From JBCBSZ01 sp039818945 (GTDB lineage: Bacteria; Actinomycetota; Acidimicrobiia; Acidimicrobiales; Poriferisodalaceae), in the NCBI GenBank assembly GCA_039818945.1, contig JBCBSZ010000022.1:3234-67233 (forward strand): DNA of 64,000 bases, read 5' to 3'. This document shows, in pieces, positions 17,471 through 26,348 of this stretch (position 1 is its first letter; every line of letters starts with the position of its first letter). A model generated the notes under the pieces. The model worked only from the letters and a program-made list of their open reading frames with translations. It had not been told where the DNA came from and searched no databases. The translations under genes and the position numbers were made by a program.

Positions 17471-18772
17471 TCAGGCGGCCAGCCGCTGCGCGATGGAGAC
17501 CGACTCGGCCCGGATCTCGGCGAGGTCGCCGGTGACGAGCTCCTTGGCCTCGACGACCTGGCGTCCGCCGACCCACACGTCGGTCACGTGGCGGCTCGAT
17601 CCCGAGAACACGAGGTGGGTGAGCAGGTCGTCGGGCAGGCCGGGGGTGAAGGCAGGTTGGTCGAGGTCGATGCGGATCAGATCGGCTCGGGCGCCGGCGC
17701 CGAGGTGGCCGACGTCGTCCTGGCCGATGGCGTGGCCTCCGGTGCGGGTTCCCCAGGCCAGCACGTCGCCCGGGCGGGCGACGGTCGGATCGTGGGTGCT
17801 GCCTCGGGCGAGGAGCCCGGCGAGGCGCAGCTCGTCCCACAGGTCGAGGCGGTCGTTCGACGCCGGACCGTCGGTGCCGAGCGCCACGGTCACCCCCCGC
17901 TCCCGCATGGCGGCGATCGGCGCGATGCCCGACCCGAGCTTCAGGTTGGAGCTGGGGCAGTGGACGACCGCGGCGTCGTGCTCGCGGAGCAGTTCCTGGT
18001 CGCGCTCGGACAACCAGACCCCGTGGGCGCACAGCGGACGGGCGGCGAGGAAGCCGATCTCGGCCAGCACCTCGGTCGCCGTTCGTCCGTGCCGATCGAT
18101 GACGAGCTCGCGCTCGGCCTCGGTCTCCTCGAGGTGGATGGTGACCGGCACGCCGTCGGCGACGGCTCGTCGACCGATCTCGGTCAGCGCGGCTGGCGGG
18201 AGGTCGTAGAGCGAGTGGGGCCCGTATCCGATCGTCACGAGGTCGTGGTCGGCGAAGCGCGCCCGGGCGGCGTCGAGGGCGTCGAGGCGGCGGGAGGGGT
18301 CGTCGCCGTCGAGGAGGCCCGAGAAGATGCCGCCGCAGGCCACGACCCGCTGCCCGAGCTCGGCCGCGGCCTCGGCGATCAGGTCCTCGAACAGGTACAT
18401 CTCGTACGTCGTGGTCACGCCGGCGAGCAGCATCTCGGCCACGCCGAGCCGCATGCCCCACGCAGCGTCGTCCGGCGTCATCCGGGTCTCCCGCGGCCAG
18501 ACGTGGTCCTTCAGCCAGCTGTCGAGCGCGGCGCCGTCGCCGACCGATCGCACCAGGGTCATCGGGGTGTGGGCGTGGGCGTTGACGAAGCCCGGCATCA
18601 GCAGGCCGCCGACGTCGTGGCGCTCTGCCGTCGCTGCCGGGAGGTCGGTCTCGGGCCCGGCGGCGACGATGCGGCCGTCCTCGCCGATGTCGACGGCGCC
18701 GCCGTGCCAGACCGTGTCACCCGTGGCGGGGACGACGACGTCGGCGACGAGCCGGACCGGGGTGGAGGGCAT
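17471..18772 (-). CDS. Amidohydrolase of the SsnA/TrzN/MtaD deaminase-chlorohydrolase family
   Basis: A 433-aa metal-dependent hydrolase. It shows the metal-binding GFVNAHAHTPMTLVR near residue 62, VTIHLEETEAE, CAHGVWLSERD and the final Asp in VALGTDGPASNDRLDLWDELR. Members deaminate S-adenosylhomocysteine, methylthioadenosine, guanine or triazines. The substrate here is open. ATG 18772 has TAGCCT 7 nt upstream. It is the first gene of a two-gene operon with the histidine phosphatase, which may point to nucleoside salvage (inference). Confidence 0.88.
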   Translation of the reverse strand: MPSTPVRLVADVVVPATGDTVWHGGAVDIGEDGRIVAAGPETDLPAATAERHDVGGLLMPGFVNAHAHTPMTLVRSVGDGAALDSWLKDHVWPRETRMTPDDAAWGMRLGVAEMLLAGVTTTYEMYLFEDLIAEAAAELGQRVVACGGIFSGLLDGDDPSRRLDALDAARARFADHDLVTIGYGPHSLYDLPPAALTEIGRRAVADGVPVTIHLEETEAERELVIDRHGRTATEVLAEIGFLAARPLCAHGVWLSERDQELLREHDAAVVHCPSSNLKLGSGIAPIAAMRERGVTVALGTDGPASNDRLDLWDELRLAGLLARGSTHDPTVARPGDVLAWGTRTGGHAIGQDDVGHLGAGARADLIRIDLDQPAFTPGLPDDLLTHLVFSGSSRHVTDVWVGGRQVVEAKELVTGDLAEIRAESVSIAQRLAA

Positions 18773-18826
18773 CGCGGGAAGGCTAGAGGGCAACGCCGGG
18801 CCCGCGGTCTGGCAGGGTGGTCGGCG

Positions 18827-19567
18827 ATGTCCTCGCTCGATCTCACGGGCTCCGCGCTCGTCGTCACCGGCGCAGCCGCCGGCATCGGTGCCGCGGTCGC
18901 AGGCCGTCTCGCCGGGCTCGGTGCCTCCGTCGTCGTGCACCATCGATCGAGCCCGCCGTCGCGGCTCCCCGAGCGCGCCGTCGCCGTCGAGGCCGAGCTG
19001 CGCGACGACGACGCGCCCGAGCGCCTGGTGCAGGCGTCGCTCGACGCGTTCGGCCGACTCGACGGGCTGGTCCACAACGCAGCCGTGCAGACGGTCACCG
19101 ATCTGCTCGACCTCGACGATGCCGGCTGGGAGGAGATGCAGGCGGTCAACGTCGCCGCAGCCCATCGCCTGACCCAGGCGGTCGCCCGGCACGCGATCGC
19201 CGCCGGACACGGCGCGTCGATCGTGCACGTCTCGTCGATCGAGGGGCTGCAGCCGGCGCCCGGCCACGGCCACTACGCCACGTCGAAGGCCGCGCTCAAC
19301 ATGCTGGCGCGGGCGCAGGCCGCCGAGCTCGGGCGCCACGGCATCCGCGTGAACTGCGTGTCGCCGGGACTGATCGACCGGGCCGGGCTGGCCGAGGACT
19401 GGCCCGACGGCGTGGCCCGCTGGCTCGATGCGGCGCCGCTCGGTCGGCTCGGTCGGCCCGAGGACGTCGCGAACGCGTGCGCGTTCCTCCTGTCGCCGCT
19501 GGCGTCGTTCGTCACCGGCGCGAACCTGGTCGTCGACGGCGGTGTCACGGCGAGGCCGACGTGGTGA
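18827..19567 (+). CDS. SDR family oxidoreductase
   Basis: A 246-aa short-chain dehydrogenase with the cofactor motif TGAAAGIGAA near residue 14, HNAAVQ instead of NNAG, catalytic Ser-Tyr-Lys in VSSIEG and HYATSKAALN, and a C-terminal FVTGANLVVDGGVTA. It oxidises or reduces an alcohol/ketone with NAD(P). The stop overlaps the next gene's GTG (GTGA). It is divergent from the amidohydrolase with 54 bp between starts. Confidence 0.9.
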   Translation: MSSLDLTGSALVVTGAAAGIGAAVAGRLAGLGASVVVHHRSSPPSRLPERAVAVEAELRDDDAPERLVQASLDAFGRLDGLVHNAAVQTVTDLLDLDDAGWEEMQAVNVAAAHRLTQAVARHAIAAGHGASIVHVSSIEGLQPAPGHGHYATSKAALNMLARAQAAELGRHGIRVNCVSPGLIDRAGLAEDWPDGVARWLDAAPLGRLGRPEDVANACAFLLSPLASFVTGANLVVDGGVTARPTW

Positions 19568-20028
19568 ACCCGGGGCCCGACCTGACCGCCGAGCAGGTGA
19601 TCGAGCTGCTCGACCTCGCTCCGCTGCCGCGCGAGGGCGGCTGGTTCCGTCGCACTCACGTCGACGAGCACGCCGGGGCCATCTACTTCCTGATGACCCC
19701 CGAGGCGTTCTCGGCGATGCACGTCCTCACGATCACCGAGCTCTGGCACTTCCACGCCGGCGACCCGGTGGCGATGCTCCTCCTCCGTCCCGATGGCACG
19801 GCGCAGGAGCCGATGCTCGGCACCGATCTGGCCGCAGGGCAGCTCCCGCAGCTCATCGTGCCCGCCGGGGTCCACCAGGGCGCCTCGACCACGGGCGCCT
19901 GGTCGCTGGTCGGCACCACGACGGCGCCGCCCTACGACGAGGCCTGCTTCACCCTCTCCGACGCCGCCGCGCTGGTGGAGCGATGGCCGTCGGCGGCGGC
20001 CCGCATCGAGGAGCTGACGAGACCCTGA
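19564..20028 (+). CDS. Cupin, DUF985 family
   Basis: A 154-aa single-domain cupin of the DUF985 type: LPREGGWFRRTHVDE, AIYFLMTPEAFSAMHVL, ELWHFHAGDPVAMLLL, VPAGVHQGAST and WSLVGTTTAPPYDEACF. The family is related to sugar epimerase-like cupins but has no established reaction. It is translationally coupled to the SDR gene. Confidence 0.87.
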   Translation: MNPGPDLTAEQVIELLDLAPLPREGGWFRRTHVDEHAGAIYFLMTPEAFSAMHVLTITELWHFHAGDPVAMLLLRPDGTAQEPMLGTDLAAGQLPQLIVPAGVHQGASTTGAWSLVGTTTAPPYDEACFTLSDAAALVERWPSAAARIEELTRP

Positions 20029-20072
20029 GCGCCCGGTGATAGGAAGGCGCCGTCCACCGAGGAGGAGCCCCC

Positions 20073-20822
20073 GTGCCCGTCGTCGTCGAGCGCCGCGACC
20101 GGATCGTGATCGTCACGCTGGATCGCGAGGCGAAGCGCAACGCCATCAACGCCGAGATGGCCGGTGCCATCGATGACGCCCTCAACCGCTTCGAGGACGA
20201 CGACGACCTCCGTGTGGCGATCCTCACCGGTGGGCCGAACGTCTTCTGCGCCGGCACCGACATCGCGGAGGGCTCCGGCGAGCCGACCGAGCGAGGCGGC
20301 GAGTACGGCATCATCCGCCGCCGGTCGACCAAGCCGATCATCGCCGCCGTCGAGGGGCTCGCCTTGGGCGGAGGCTTCGAGATCGCGATGGCCTGCGACC
20401 TGATCGTGGCGGCCTCCGACGCCACGTTCGGGCTGCCCGAGGTCCGGCGGGGGCTCGTGGCGACCAGCGCCGGGCTGTTCCGGGCGCCCCGCACGCTGCC
20501 GCTCAACGTCGCCCGCGAGCTGCTCCTCACCGGCGACCCGATCTCGGCTGATCGGGCCGAGCGCCTCGGTGTCGTGAACCTCGTGACCGAGCCCGGCGAG
20601 GCGGTCGCCGGGGCCGTCGGCCTCGCCGAGCGGATCGTGCTCAACGCGCCGACGTCGATCCGGGCGACCCTCGCCGCGCTCGACGAGATCGTCGCCCACG
20701 ACGACGATCGGGGCTGGGCCGCCACCGACGAGGCCCGCGAGACGATCCTGGCCAGCGAGGACCGTCGGGAGGGCATCGCCGCCTTCTTCGAGCGCCGCCC
20801 ACCGGAGTGGCCCGGCCGCTGA
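20073..20822 (+). CDS. Enoyl-CoA hydratase/isomerase family protein
   Basis: A 249-aa crotonase-fold protein. The oxyanion-hole motifs are FCAGTDIAEGSG and AAVEGLALGGGFEIAMACDLIVAA, with a catalytic acid near LPEVRRGLVATSAGLFRAPR. It acts on acyl-CoA thioesters. The GTG start follows GAGGAGGAG by 6 nt. It is probably co-transcribed with the SDR-cupin pair 45 bp upstream. Confidence 0.9.
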   Translation: MPVVVERRDRIVIVTLDREAKRNAINAEMAGAIDDALNRFEDDDDLRVAILTGGPNVFCAGTDIAEGSGEPTERGGEYGIIRRRSTKPIIAAVEGLALGGGFEIAMACDLIVAASDATFGLPEVRRGLVATSAGLFRAPRTLPLNVARELLLTGDPISADRAERLGVVNLVTEPGEAVAGAVGLAERIVLNAPTSIRATLAALDEIVAHDDDRGWAATDEARETILASEDRREGIAAFFERRPPEWPGR

Positions 20823-20840
20823 CGCCGTCGAGCTCTCAGC

Positions 20841-22316
20841 TCAGACGATGGCGGTGCGGGGCGGCTGGACGGCCGCGGCCTGCTCGGGCCGGTGACGGAA
20901 GGCCGCCCACGCGGTGGCGAGCCGGGCGATCGCCTCCTCGAGCGCGTGGATCGGCGCGGTGAACGGGATGCGGATGTGCTCGTCGTCGACGAAGGAGGAC
21001 GAGAACTCGCGGCCGGAGCCGACCGCGACGCCGTAGCGGGCGGCGACCTGCGCGAAGGCCGACGCCGACCCCTCGGGCAGCCGGACCCACGACACCATGC
21101 CCCCGCGAACGTCGGGCACCTCCCAGTCCGGGAGGAGCTCGGCCAGCAGGGTGCCGACGACCTCGGCGGCGTGCGACAGCTGGGCGGTCCGCTCGGCGGT
21201 GATGGCCTCGAGGTCGTCGAGCACGGCGAGCGCGGCGAGCTGGGACGGGATGGGGGAGTAGAGGTCGACGTGGGCGCGGGCCGAGCGCAACCGGTTGGCG
21301 ACGGCGGCGTCGGTGCGGACCCAGCCGATGCGCAGGCCCGGCCACGCCGTCTTGTTGACCGAGTCGACCACGAAGTGCGCCGCGCCCGGCTGGTGGACCG
21401 CGAGGGGAGGAGGGATGCGACCGTCGAAGGCCAGCACCGCGGCGACGCGGTCCTCGATGAGGGGGACGCCGTACTCGGCGGCGATCTCGGCCACCCGCAC
21501 CCGACGCTCCGGCGACAGGCGGGTGCCGGTCGGGTTGTGGTGGTGGGGGTTGAGACCGATGAGCGTGGGGCGAAGGCGCTCGATCGCCCCGACGAGCTCG
21601 TCGGGGAGGATGCCCCGGTCGTCCATCGGCACCCCGTGGATGCGGCCACCAAGGCGCCGCACCGAGTCGACGAGTCCCGGCCAGGTGACCTGCTCGGTGA
21701 GCACGACGTCGCCGGGGCGGACGGTCAGCTCGGTCGTCAGGCTGATCGCCTGCTGCGCGCCGGCGGTCACCACCACCTGCTCGGGTGTCGTGTGGAGCCC
21801 CTCCGCGGTGGTGTGGTCGGCGATCGCGGCGCGCAGCGCCGGGAGGCCGGCCGGCTCGGGCACGTCGAGCGACGCCGCGTGCGCTGCCCAGTCGATGCGG
21901 GAGACGATCTCGATCACGCGGGGCAGCGCCGACGGGACCGCCATCAGCAGATCGATGGCCCGTGCGGGCGGATCGATCAGCGTGTCGCCCAGGCGCCGCT
22001 CCGAGACCGGGTCGAACATCGGCGTCGGTGCGGTGACGGTCGTGCCGCTGCCCTGGACCCGGCTGACCGTGTCGTTCGCCTTCAGTTCGTCGTAGGCGGT
22101 GACGATGGTGCCTCGGGAGACGTTGAGCGCCTCGGCCAGGGCCCGTTCCGGCGGGAGGCGGTCGCCGTCCTTCAGCACGCCGTCGCGCACGAGGTGGGTG
22201 ATCGCAGCGGCGAGCTGTCGGTACAAGGGCCCGTCGCCATCGGACCAACGACCCAGTCGAGCGGCGAGTCCATTGGCATCCACTTTGGTGCCATTGGCTC
22301 TGGAGTGGGGGGCCAT
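20841..22316 (-). CDS. MocR/PdxR-type GntR-aminotransferase fusion regulator
   Basis: A 491-aa protein. Residues 20-90 form a GntR winged helix (GPLYRQLAAAITHLVRDG, PPERALAEALNVSRGTIVTAY). The remainder is a class I aminotransferase fold with VVVTAGAQQAISL, IGLNPHHHNPTG, and the PLP lysine in VVDSVNKTAWPGLRIGW near residue 322. MocR proteins sense PLP or amino-acid adducts. ATG 22316 has TAGTAT 8 nt upstream, shared with the opposite promoter. Internal GTG at 22283 is a possible alternative start. The divergent small gene is the likely co-regulated partner. Confidence 0.88.
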   Translation of the reverse strand: MAPHSRANGTKVDANGLAARLGRWSDGDGPLYRQLAAAITHLVRDGVLKDGDRLPPERALAEALNVSRGTIVTAYDELKANDTVSRVQGSGTTVTAPTPMFDPVSERRLGDTLIDPPARAIDLLMAVPSALPRVIEIVSRIDWAAHAASLDVPEPAGLPALRAAIADHTTAEGLHTTPEQVVVTAGAQQAISLTTELTVRPGDVVLTEQVTWPGLVDSVRRLGGRIHGVPMDDRGILPDELVGAIERLRPTLIGLNPHHHNPTGTRLSPERRVRVAEIAAEYGVPLIEDRVAAVLAFDGRIPPPLAVHQPGAAHFVVDSVNKTAWPGLRIGWVRTDAAVANRLRSARAHVDLYSPIPSQLAALAVLDDLEAITAERTAQLSHAAEVVGTLLAELLPDWEVPDVRGGMVSWVRLPEGSASAFAQVAARYGVAVGSGREFSSSFVDDEHIRIPFTAPIHALEEAIARLATAWAAFRHRPEQAAAVQPPRTAIV

Positions 22317-22330
22317 ATGTGCCGATACTA
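22270..22330. promoter_or_regulatory. MocR control region: CCATTGGC direct repeats and a bidirectional -10
   Basis: GATACTA at 22324-22330 works as -10 on both strands: GATACT is 6 nt before the + ATG 22336, and its complement TAGTAT is 8 nt before the - ATG 22316. CCATTGGC occurs at 22270-22277 and 22291-22298, exactly 21 bp apart on the same strand; CCAAT also occurs just downstream of the + promoter. MocR proteins commonly bind spaced direct repeats. Confidence 0.5.
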
Positions 22331-22335
22331 GTCCA

Positions 22336-22635
22336 ATGAGGACCCTGACGACTGATCCAATTCCCTTCGAGTGGTCCACTTCGGCGACTCCGACGGCCAC
22401 CACGCAGCAGCTGGCGCTGGCCCTCGCCCGCCACGACGTGGACGAGCTCGAGGCCTGGAACGCCGAGCTCTGGTCCGCCGTCACCGAGCTGTCGCTGGCG
22501 GCGGGTCGCCCGTGGAGCTTCGACCGCGACGAGCCGACGATCGCCCTCCTGCGCGCCGCCGCGGTGCTGGCGGGCCGCCATCCCGACGTGTCCGGCACCT
22601 CCGCCGCCGTCCTGGTGGCCGCGCTGGGCGGCTGA
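22336..22635 (+). CDS. Hypothetical protein divergent from mocR
   Basis: A 99-aa protein without a recognised domain. It is predicted mostly helical (TTQQLALALARHDVDELEAWNAELWSAVTEL, then IALLRAAAVLAGRHPD). It has no signal peptide. The ATG is 6 nt after GATACT, and codon use is like the neighbours. Its divergent position relative to the MocR gene makes it a likely target. Confidence 0.65.
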   Translation: MRTLTTDPIPFEWSTSATPTATTQQLALALARHDVDELEAWNAELWSAVTELSLAAGRPWSFDRDEPTIALLRAAAVLAGRHPDVSGTSAAVLVAALGG

Positions 22636-22663
22636 CCGCCTGCGGCTGGCTACGGTCGGCCGC

Positions 22664-23524
22664 ATGGACGTCTGCTTCCACCTCGGTCGGCTGCCCGCCG
22701 GCATCGAGCCGGCGGCGATCCCCGAGGTGCTCGCCTCCGCCGCGCTCGCCGCGGAGGAGGCCGGGTGCTCCTGGTTCTCGGTGCCCGACCACTTCTTCCA
22801 GATGGAGATGGTCGGCGACGTCCGGGAGCCGGTCCTCGAGGGGTACTCGGCGCTCGCCTACCTCGCCGCCCGGACGACGTCGATCGAGCTCGGGCTCCTC
22901 GTCGGTGGCGTGACGTATCGCCACCCGGGAGTGCTCGCCAAGACGGTCGCCACCCTCGACGTGCTCTCGGGAGGGCGGGCCCGCCTCGGCCTCGGCGCTG
23001 CGTGGTACGAGCGGGAGCACGTCGGCCTCGGCGTGCCGTTCCCGTCGGTGCGCGAGCGCTTCGAGCTCCTCGACGACGCGGTGCGCGTCTGCGAGCAGAT
23101 GTGGAGCGACGACGACGGACCGTTCCACGGCCACCACCTGCACCTCGCCGAGACGATCTGCTCGCCGCGCCCGCTGCGCCGGCCGCCGCTGATGATCGGC
23201 GGCGACGGCGAGCGCCGGACCCTGCTCGCGGTCGCGCGGCACGCCGACGCGTGCAACGTCACCGCCATGCCGCTCGACGCGCTGGCACACCGGATGCGGG
23301 TGCTCGACGAGCACTGTCACGCCGTCGGACGCGATCCGGCCGGGGTGCAGCGCACGGTGATCTGGAGCACCGATCCGTTCGTCGACGTCGACGGCTTCGC
23401 ACGCGACATGGCGGCGGCGGCCGCGCTGGGCGTCGCGGAGGTCGCCGTGGTCTCCCTCGGCGATCCGGTCGGGTTCGCCCGAGCGATCGGTGACCAGCTC
23501 ACCCCGCGCCTCGCCGAGCTGTGA
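22664..23524 (+). CDS. LLM-class F420-dependent oxidoreductase
   Basis: A 286-aa TIM-barrel oxidoreductase of the luciferase-like superfamily: EEAGCSWFSVPDHFFQM, LGLLVGGVTYRHPGVLAKTVATLDVLSGGRARLGLGAAWYE, and PLMIGGDGERRTLLAVARHADACN. These are the blocks of actinobacterial F420-dependent enzymes of this length. ATG 22664 has TACGGT 7 nt upstream. It is followed by three genes that overlap or nearly touch, so it heads an operon. Confidence 0.9.
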   Translation: MDVCFHLGRLPAGIEPAAIPEVLASAALAAEEAGCSWFSVPDHFFQMEMVGDVREPVLEGYSALAYLAARTTSIELGLLVGGVTYRHPGVLAKTVATLDVLSGGRARLGLGAAWYEREHVGLGVPFPSVRERFELLDDAVRVCEQMWSDDDGPFHGHHLHLAETICSPRPLRRPPLMIGGDGERRTLLAVARHADACNVTAMPLDALAHRMRVLDEHCHAVGRDPAGVQRTVIWSTDPFVDVDGFARDMAAAAALGVAEVAVVSLGDPVGFARAIGDQLTPRLAEL

Positions 23525-24234
23525 CCCGCCGCCCGCCGCTGCCGGTCGCCGTCGCCCAGCCGCTCATCGTCCCCCACGACGTCGGCGGGAACGCCGAGTG
23601 CCACGCCGAGGTCGTCCGTGCCGCCGGGGCGAGGGTGGTGGTCTTCCCCGAGCTGTCGCTGACCGGCTACGAGCTCGACGCCGAGCCGGTCGGTCCGGAC
23701 GATGCCCGGCTCACGCCGCTCGTGGAGGCCTGCGCGGCGACCGGAGCCGTGGCCCTCGCCGGCGCGCCGGTGCGCGGTGAGGGCGGATCCGTGCACATCG
23801 CGATGCTGGCGTTCGACGGCGACGGCGCCGCGGTGGCCTACCGGAAGATGTGGCTCGGCGGCGACGAGACCGCGCGCTTCACCCCGGGGCCGGAGCCGGC
23901 CGTGCTCGAGGTCGACGGCTGGCGGCTCGGGCTCGCCATCTGCAAGGACACCGGCGTCGAGCGTCACGCCCTCGACACCGCGACGCTCGGCATCGATGCC
24001 TACCTCGCCGGCGTGCTGGAGGCGTTCGACGACGCGCACGTCCAACCCGAACGGGCGCGGCGCGTGCGACGCCGGCACGGGGTGTGGGTCGTCGTGGCGA
24101 GCTACGCCGGCTCGGCCGGCGGGGGCTTCGATCGGGCGGCCGGCGGCTCGTTCGTGCTCCGGCCCGACGGGTCGCTCGCGGCCGCCGCCGGGTTCGAGGT
24201 CGGGGCGGTGGTGGTCGCGGAGTTGTCGCCGTGA
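23521..24234 (+). CDS. Carbon-nitrogen hydrolase (nitrilase superfamily)
   Basis: A 237-aa hydrolase with the Glu-Lys-Cys triad: Glu in VVFPELSLTGYEL, Lys in VAYRKMWLGG and Cys in GLAICKDTGVE. It should hydrolyse an amide. The GTG start overlaps the stop of the LLM gene (GTGA), and its own stop overlaps the next GTG. Confidence 0.88.
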   Translation: MTRRPPLPVAVAQPLIVPHDVGGNAECHAEVVRAAGARVVVFPELSLTGYELDAEPVGPDDARLTPLVEACAATGAVALAGAPVRGEGGSVHIAMLAFDGDGAAVAYRKMWLGGDETARFTPGPEPAVLEVDGWRLGLAICKDTGVERHALDTATLGIDAYLAGVLEAFDDAHVQPERARRVRRRHGVWVVVASYAGSAGGGFDRAAGGSFVLRPDGSLAAAAGFEVGAVVVAELSP

Positions 24235-24584
24235 CGCTGCGGGAACCGGAGGGCCGTCCGCGCCGTCCGATGGGCATGATCTTCTCGCTGCGCACCCTGC
24301 TGCTGTCACTCGTCGTCGTGCTCGGTCTCGCCGCCTGCGGTGACGACGACGGCGCGTCGTCGGACCCCGCCGCTCCGCCCACCTCCGCGTCCGAGGACCC
24401 GAGCATCGCCCTGCCCCGGCTGACCGAAGCGGAGGCCGACGCCTGGGCCACCGAGCGCGGGCTGGAGCTGCGCGTCGTCGAGGTCGACGGCGAGCCGCTC
24501 GCGGTCACCGACGACTTCCGCGAGGACCGGATCAACGTCGCCATCGTCGACGGTGTGGTGACCGACGTGAGCGGCCTCGGGTAG
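24231..24584 (+). CDS. Lipoprotein with an I78/potato-inhibitor-like domain
   Basis: A 117-aa exported protein. The signal peptide (SLRTLLLSLVVVLG) ends in the lipobox LAAC, after which comes an acidic Ser/Pro linker. The mature domain (EAEADAWATERGLELRVVEV, AVTDDFREDRINVAIVDGVV) has the V-T-x-D-[YF]-R-x-x-R-x-x-V pattern of I78/potato type I protease inhibitors. Translation may begin at GTG 24231 (overlapping the nitrilase stop) or at ATG 24270, which gives a more normal signal peptide. An extracellular protease inhibitor role is inferred. Confidence 0.75.
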   Translation: MTLREPEGRPRRPMGMIFSLRTLLLSLVVVLGLAACGDDDGASSDPAAPPTSASEDPSIALPRLTEAEADAWATERGLELRVVEVDGEPLAVTDDFREDRINVAIVDGVVTDVSGLG

Positions 24585-24624
24585 CGCACGGGCAGGCCGC
24601 CCGGGCGCCGCCTACGGTCGGAGG

Positions 24625-25881
24625 ATGCGGTTCGGCATCTTCTACGAGCATCAGCTGCCCAAGCCCTGGGCCGACGGCGACGAGGAGCAGCTCCTCGCCG
24701 ACGCCATCGAGCAGGTCGTGTTGGCCGACCGGCTCGGCATCGACCACGTGTGGGCGGTCGAGCACCACTTCCTCGAGGAGTACTCCCACTGCTCGGCGCC
24801 CGAGGTGTTCCTCGCCGCCTGCGCGGCGCGGACCGAACGGATCCGCATCGGCCACGGCATCAAGCACACGCCGGCGAACTACAACCACCCGGCGAGGGTG
24901 GCCGAGGAGATCGCCACCCTCGACCTGATCTCACGGGGCAGGGTCGAGTTCGGGATCGGCGAGGGGGCCACCCGGCTCGAGCTCGGCGGCTTCGGCATCC
25001 CGGCGAAGCAGAAGCGGGCGATGAGCATCGAGGCCGGCGAGCAGATCGCCAACATGATGGCGCTGACGCCGTACCCGGGCTACGAGGGCGAGTCGTTCTC
25101 GTTCCCCTGCCGCAACGTCGTGCCCAAGCCGAGCCAGAAGCCGCACCCGCCGATGTGGATCGCGTGCACGAACCGCTCGACGATCGAGCTGGCGGCGGAG
25201 CTCGGCATCGGCGCGCTCGCCTTCTCCTTCGTCGATCCGGAGGAGGCGGCCCACTGGGTGCAGACGTACTACGACATCATCAAGAGCGATCGGTGCGTGC
25301 CGATCGGGCACACCGTCAACGCCAACATCGCGCTCGTCACCGGGTTCTCGTTGCACGAGGACCGCGACGAGGCGATCCGGCGGGGTCGCGAGGGCTTCGA
25401 GTTCTTCCGCTACGCGATCAGCGCCATGGTGACCGAGGACGCCGTGCCCGGTCGCACCAGCCTGTGGACCGACTTCGTCGAGCTGCGGGGGCCCGACGCC
25501 GACGAGCTGGCGATCGGGGCGGCCCGGCGTCGAGGCGCCGCCTACTCCTCCGCCATCGGCACCCCGGCCGACGCCGCCCGCCACATCCGGGAGCTGGAGG
25601 CGGTCGGCGTCGACCAGCTGATCTTCATCCAGCAGGCGGGACGCAACCGCCACGAGGACATCTGCTCGTCGCTGGAGCTCTTCGCCGCCGAGGTCATGCC
25701 GGAGTTCCACGCCGGCGAGGCCGAGCGGCAGGCGAAGAAGGAGGCCGAGCTGGCGCCCTTCGTCGAGGCCGCGCTCGCTCGGAAGGCGTGGATGGAGCCG
25801 CTGGCCGACGCCGACATCCCGGTCGTGCCGGCGGCGGTGAAGCGGGCCCAGGTCCCCAACGCGGAGGCTCGGAGCCTCTGA
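24625..25881 (+). CDS. LLM-class flavin-dependent oxidoreductase
   Basis: A 418-aa luciferase-like monooxygenase: GIFYEHQLPKPW, IDHVWAVEHHFLEEYSHCSAPEVFLAACAART, HPARVAEEIATLDLISRGRVEFGIGEG and PMWIACTNRSTIELAAELGIGALAF. The length and EHHF motif match the long actinobacterial subgroup. ATG 24625 is preceded by TACGGT (24613-24618) and also by GGAGG. It may be part of the operon that begins with the F420 enzyme at 22664. Confidence 0.9.
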   Translation: MRFGIFYEHQLPKPWADGDEEQLLADAIEQVVLADRLGIDHVWAVEHHFLEEYSHCSAPEVFLAACAARTERIRIGHGIKHTPANYNHPARVAEEIATLDLISRGRVEFGIGEGATRLELGGFGIPAKQKRAMSIEAGEQIANMMALTPYPGYEGESFSFPCRNVVPKPSQKPHPPMWIACTNRSTIELAAELGIGALAFSFVDPEEAAHWVQTYYDIIKSDRCVPIGHTVNANIALVTGFSLHEDRDEAIRRGREGFEFFRYAISAMVTEDAVPGRTSLWTDFVELRGPDADELAIGAARRRGAAYSSAIGTPADAARHIRELEAVGVDQLIFIQQAGRNRHEDICSSLELFAAEVMPEFHAGEAERQAKKEAELAPFVEAALARKAWMEPLADADIPVVPAAVKRAQVPNAEARSL

Positions 25882-25893
25882 TGCCGCGACGCC

Positions 25894-26298
25894 TCAGCGG
25901 GGACGGTGCTCGGTGCCCAGCCCGGCGGTGATGAACACCGCGGTCGCCTCGCCGCCGCCCTCGACGTCGGCGGTGTGCCACGTGCCCGCCGGGTTGATGG
26001 CGTACTCGCCGGCCGAGATCGTGACCGTCTCGGTCGAGCCGTCGGCGTGCTCCTGGTGGAGGGTCAGGACTCCGGCGGTGCAGAGCACGATCTCGGCGCC
26101 GTGGGGATGGACCTCCCAGACCTGCCACGGCTCGGTGAAGGTCGCCATGCTCACGAGTCGGCCCTCGGCGCCGTCGGCATCGTGGCGGTCGCCGTAGTCG
26201 GCGTACCAGGAGGGGTCGCCGGTGAATGGCGGCTCGATCTCGGCCGTCGCCCCGAGGCCGAGGTGGATCCACGTGGTCGCCAGCTGCTCACCGCTCAT
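25894..26298 (-). CDS. Small cupin-domain protein
   Basis: A 134-aa single cupin: TWIHLGLGATAEIEP, WEVHPHGAEIVLCTAGVLTLHQE and AGEYAINPAGTWHTADVEGGGEATAVFITAG give both cupin motifs. The histidines in VHPHGAE and WHTAD are candidate metal ligands. ATG 26298 is preceded by GAGACT at 7 nt. It is convergent with the LLM gene and 50 bp downstream of the next minus-strand gene. Confidence 0.83.
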   Translation of the reverse strand: MSGEQLATTWIHLGLGATAEIEPPFTGDPSWYADYGDRHDADGAEGRLVSMATFTEPWQVWEVHPHGAEIVLCTAGVLTLHQEHADGSTETVTISAGEYAINPAGTWHTADVEGGGEATAVFITAGLGTEHRPR

Positions 26299-26348
26299 GC
26301 GTCGCAGTCTCGCGCCGGGCGGTCCCGTCCCGCCGAGGCCTCCGTCGC

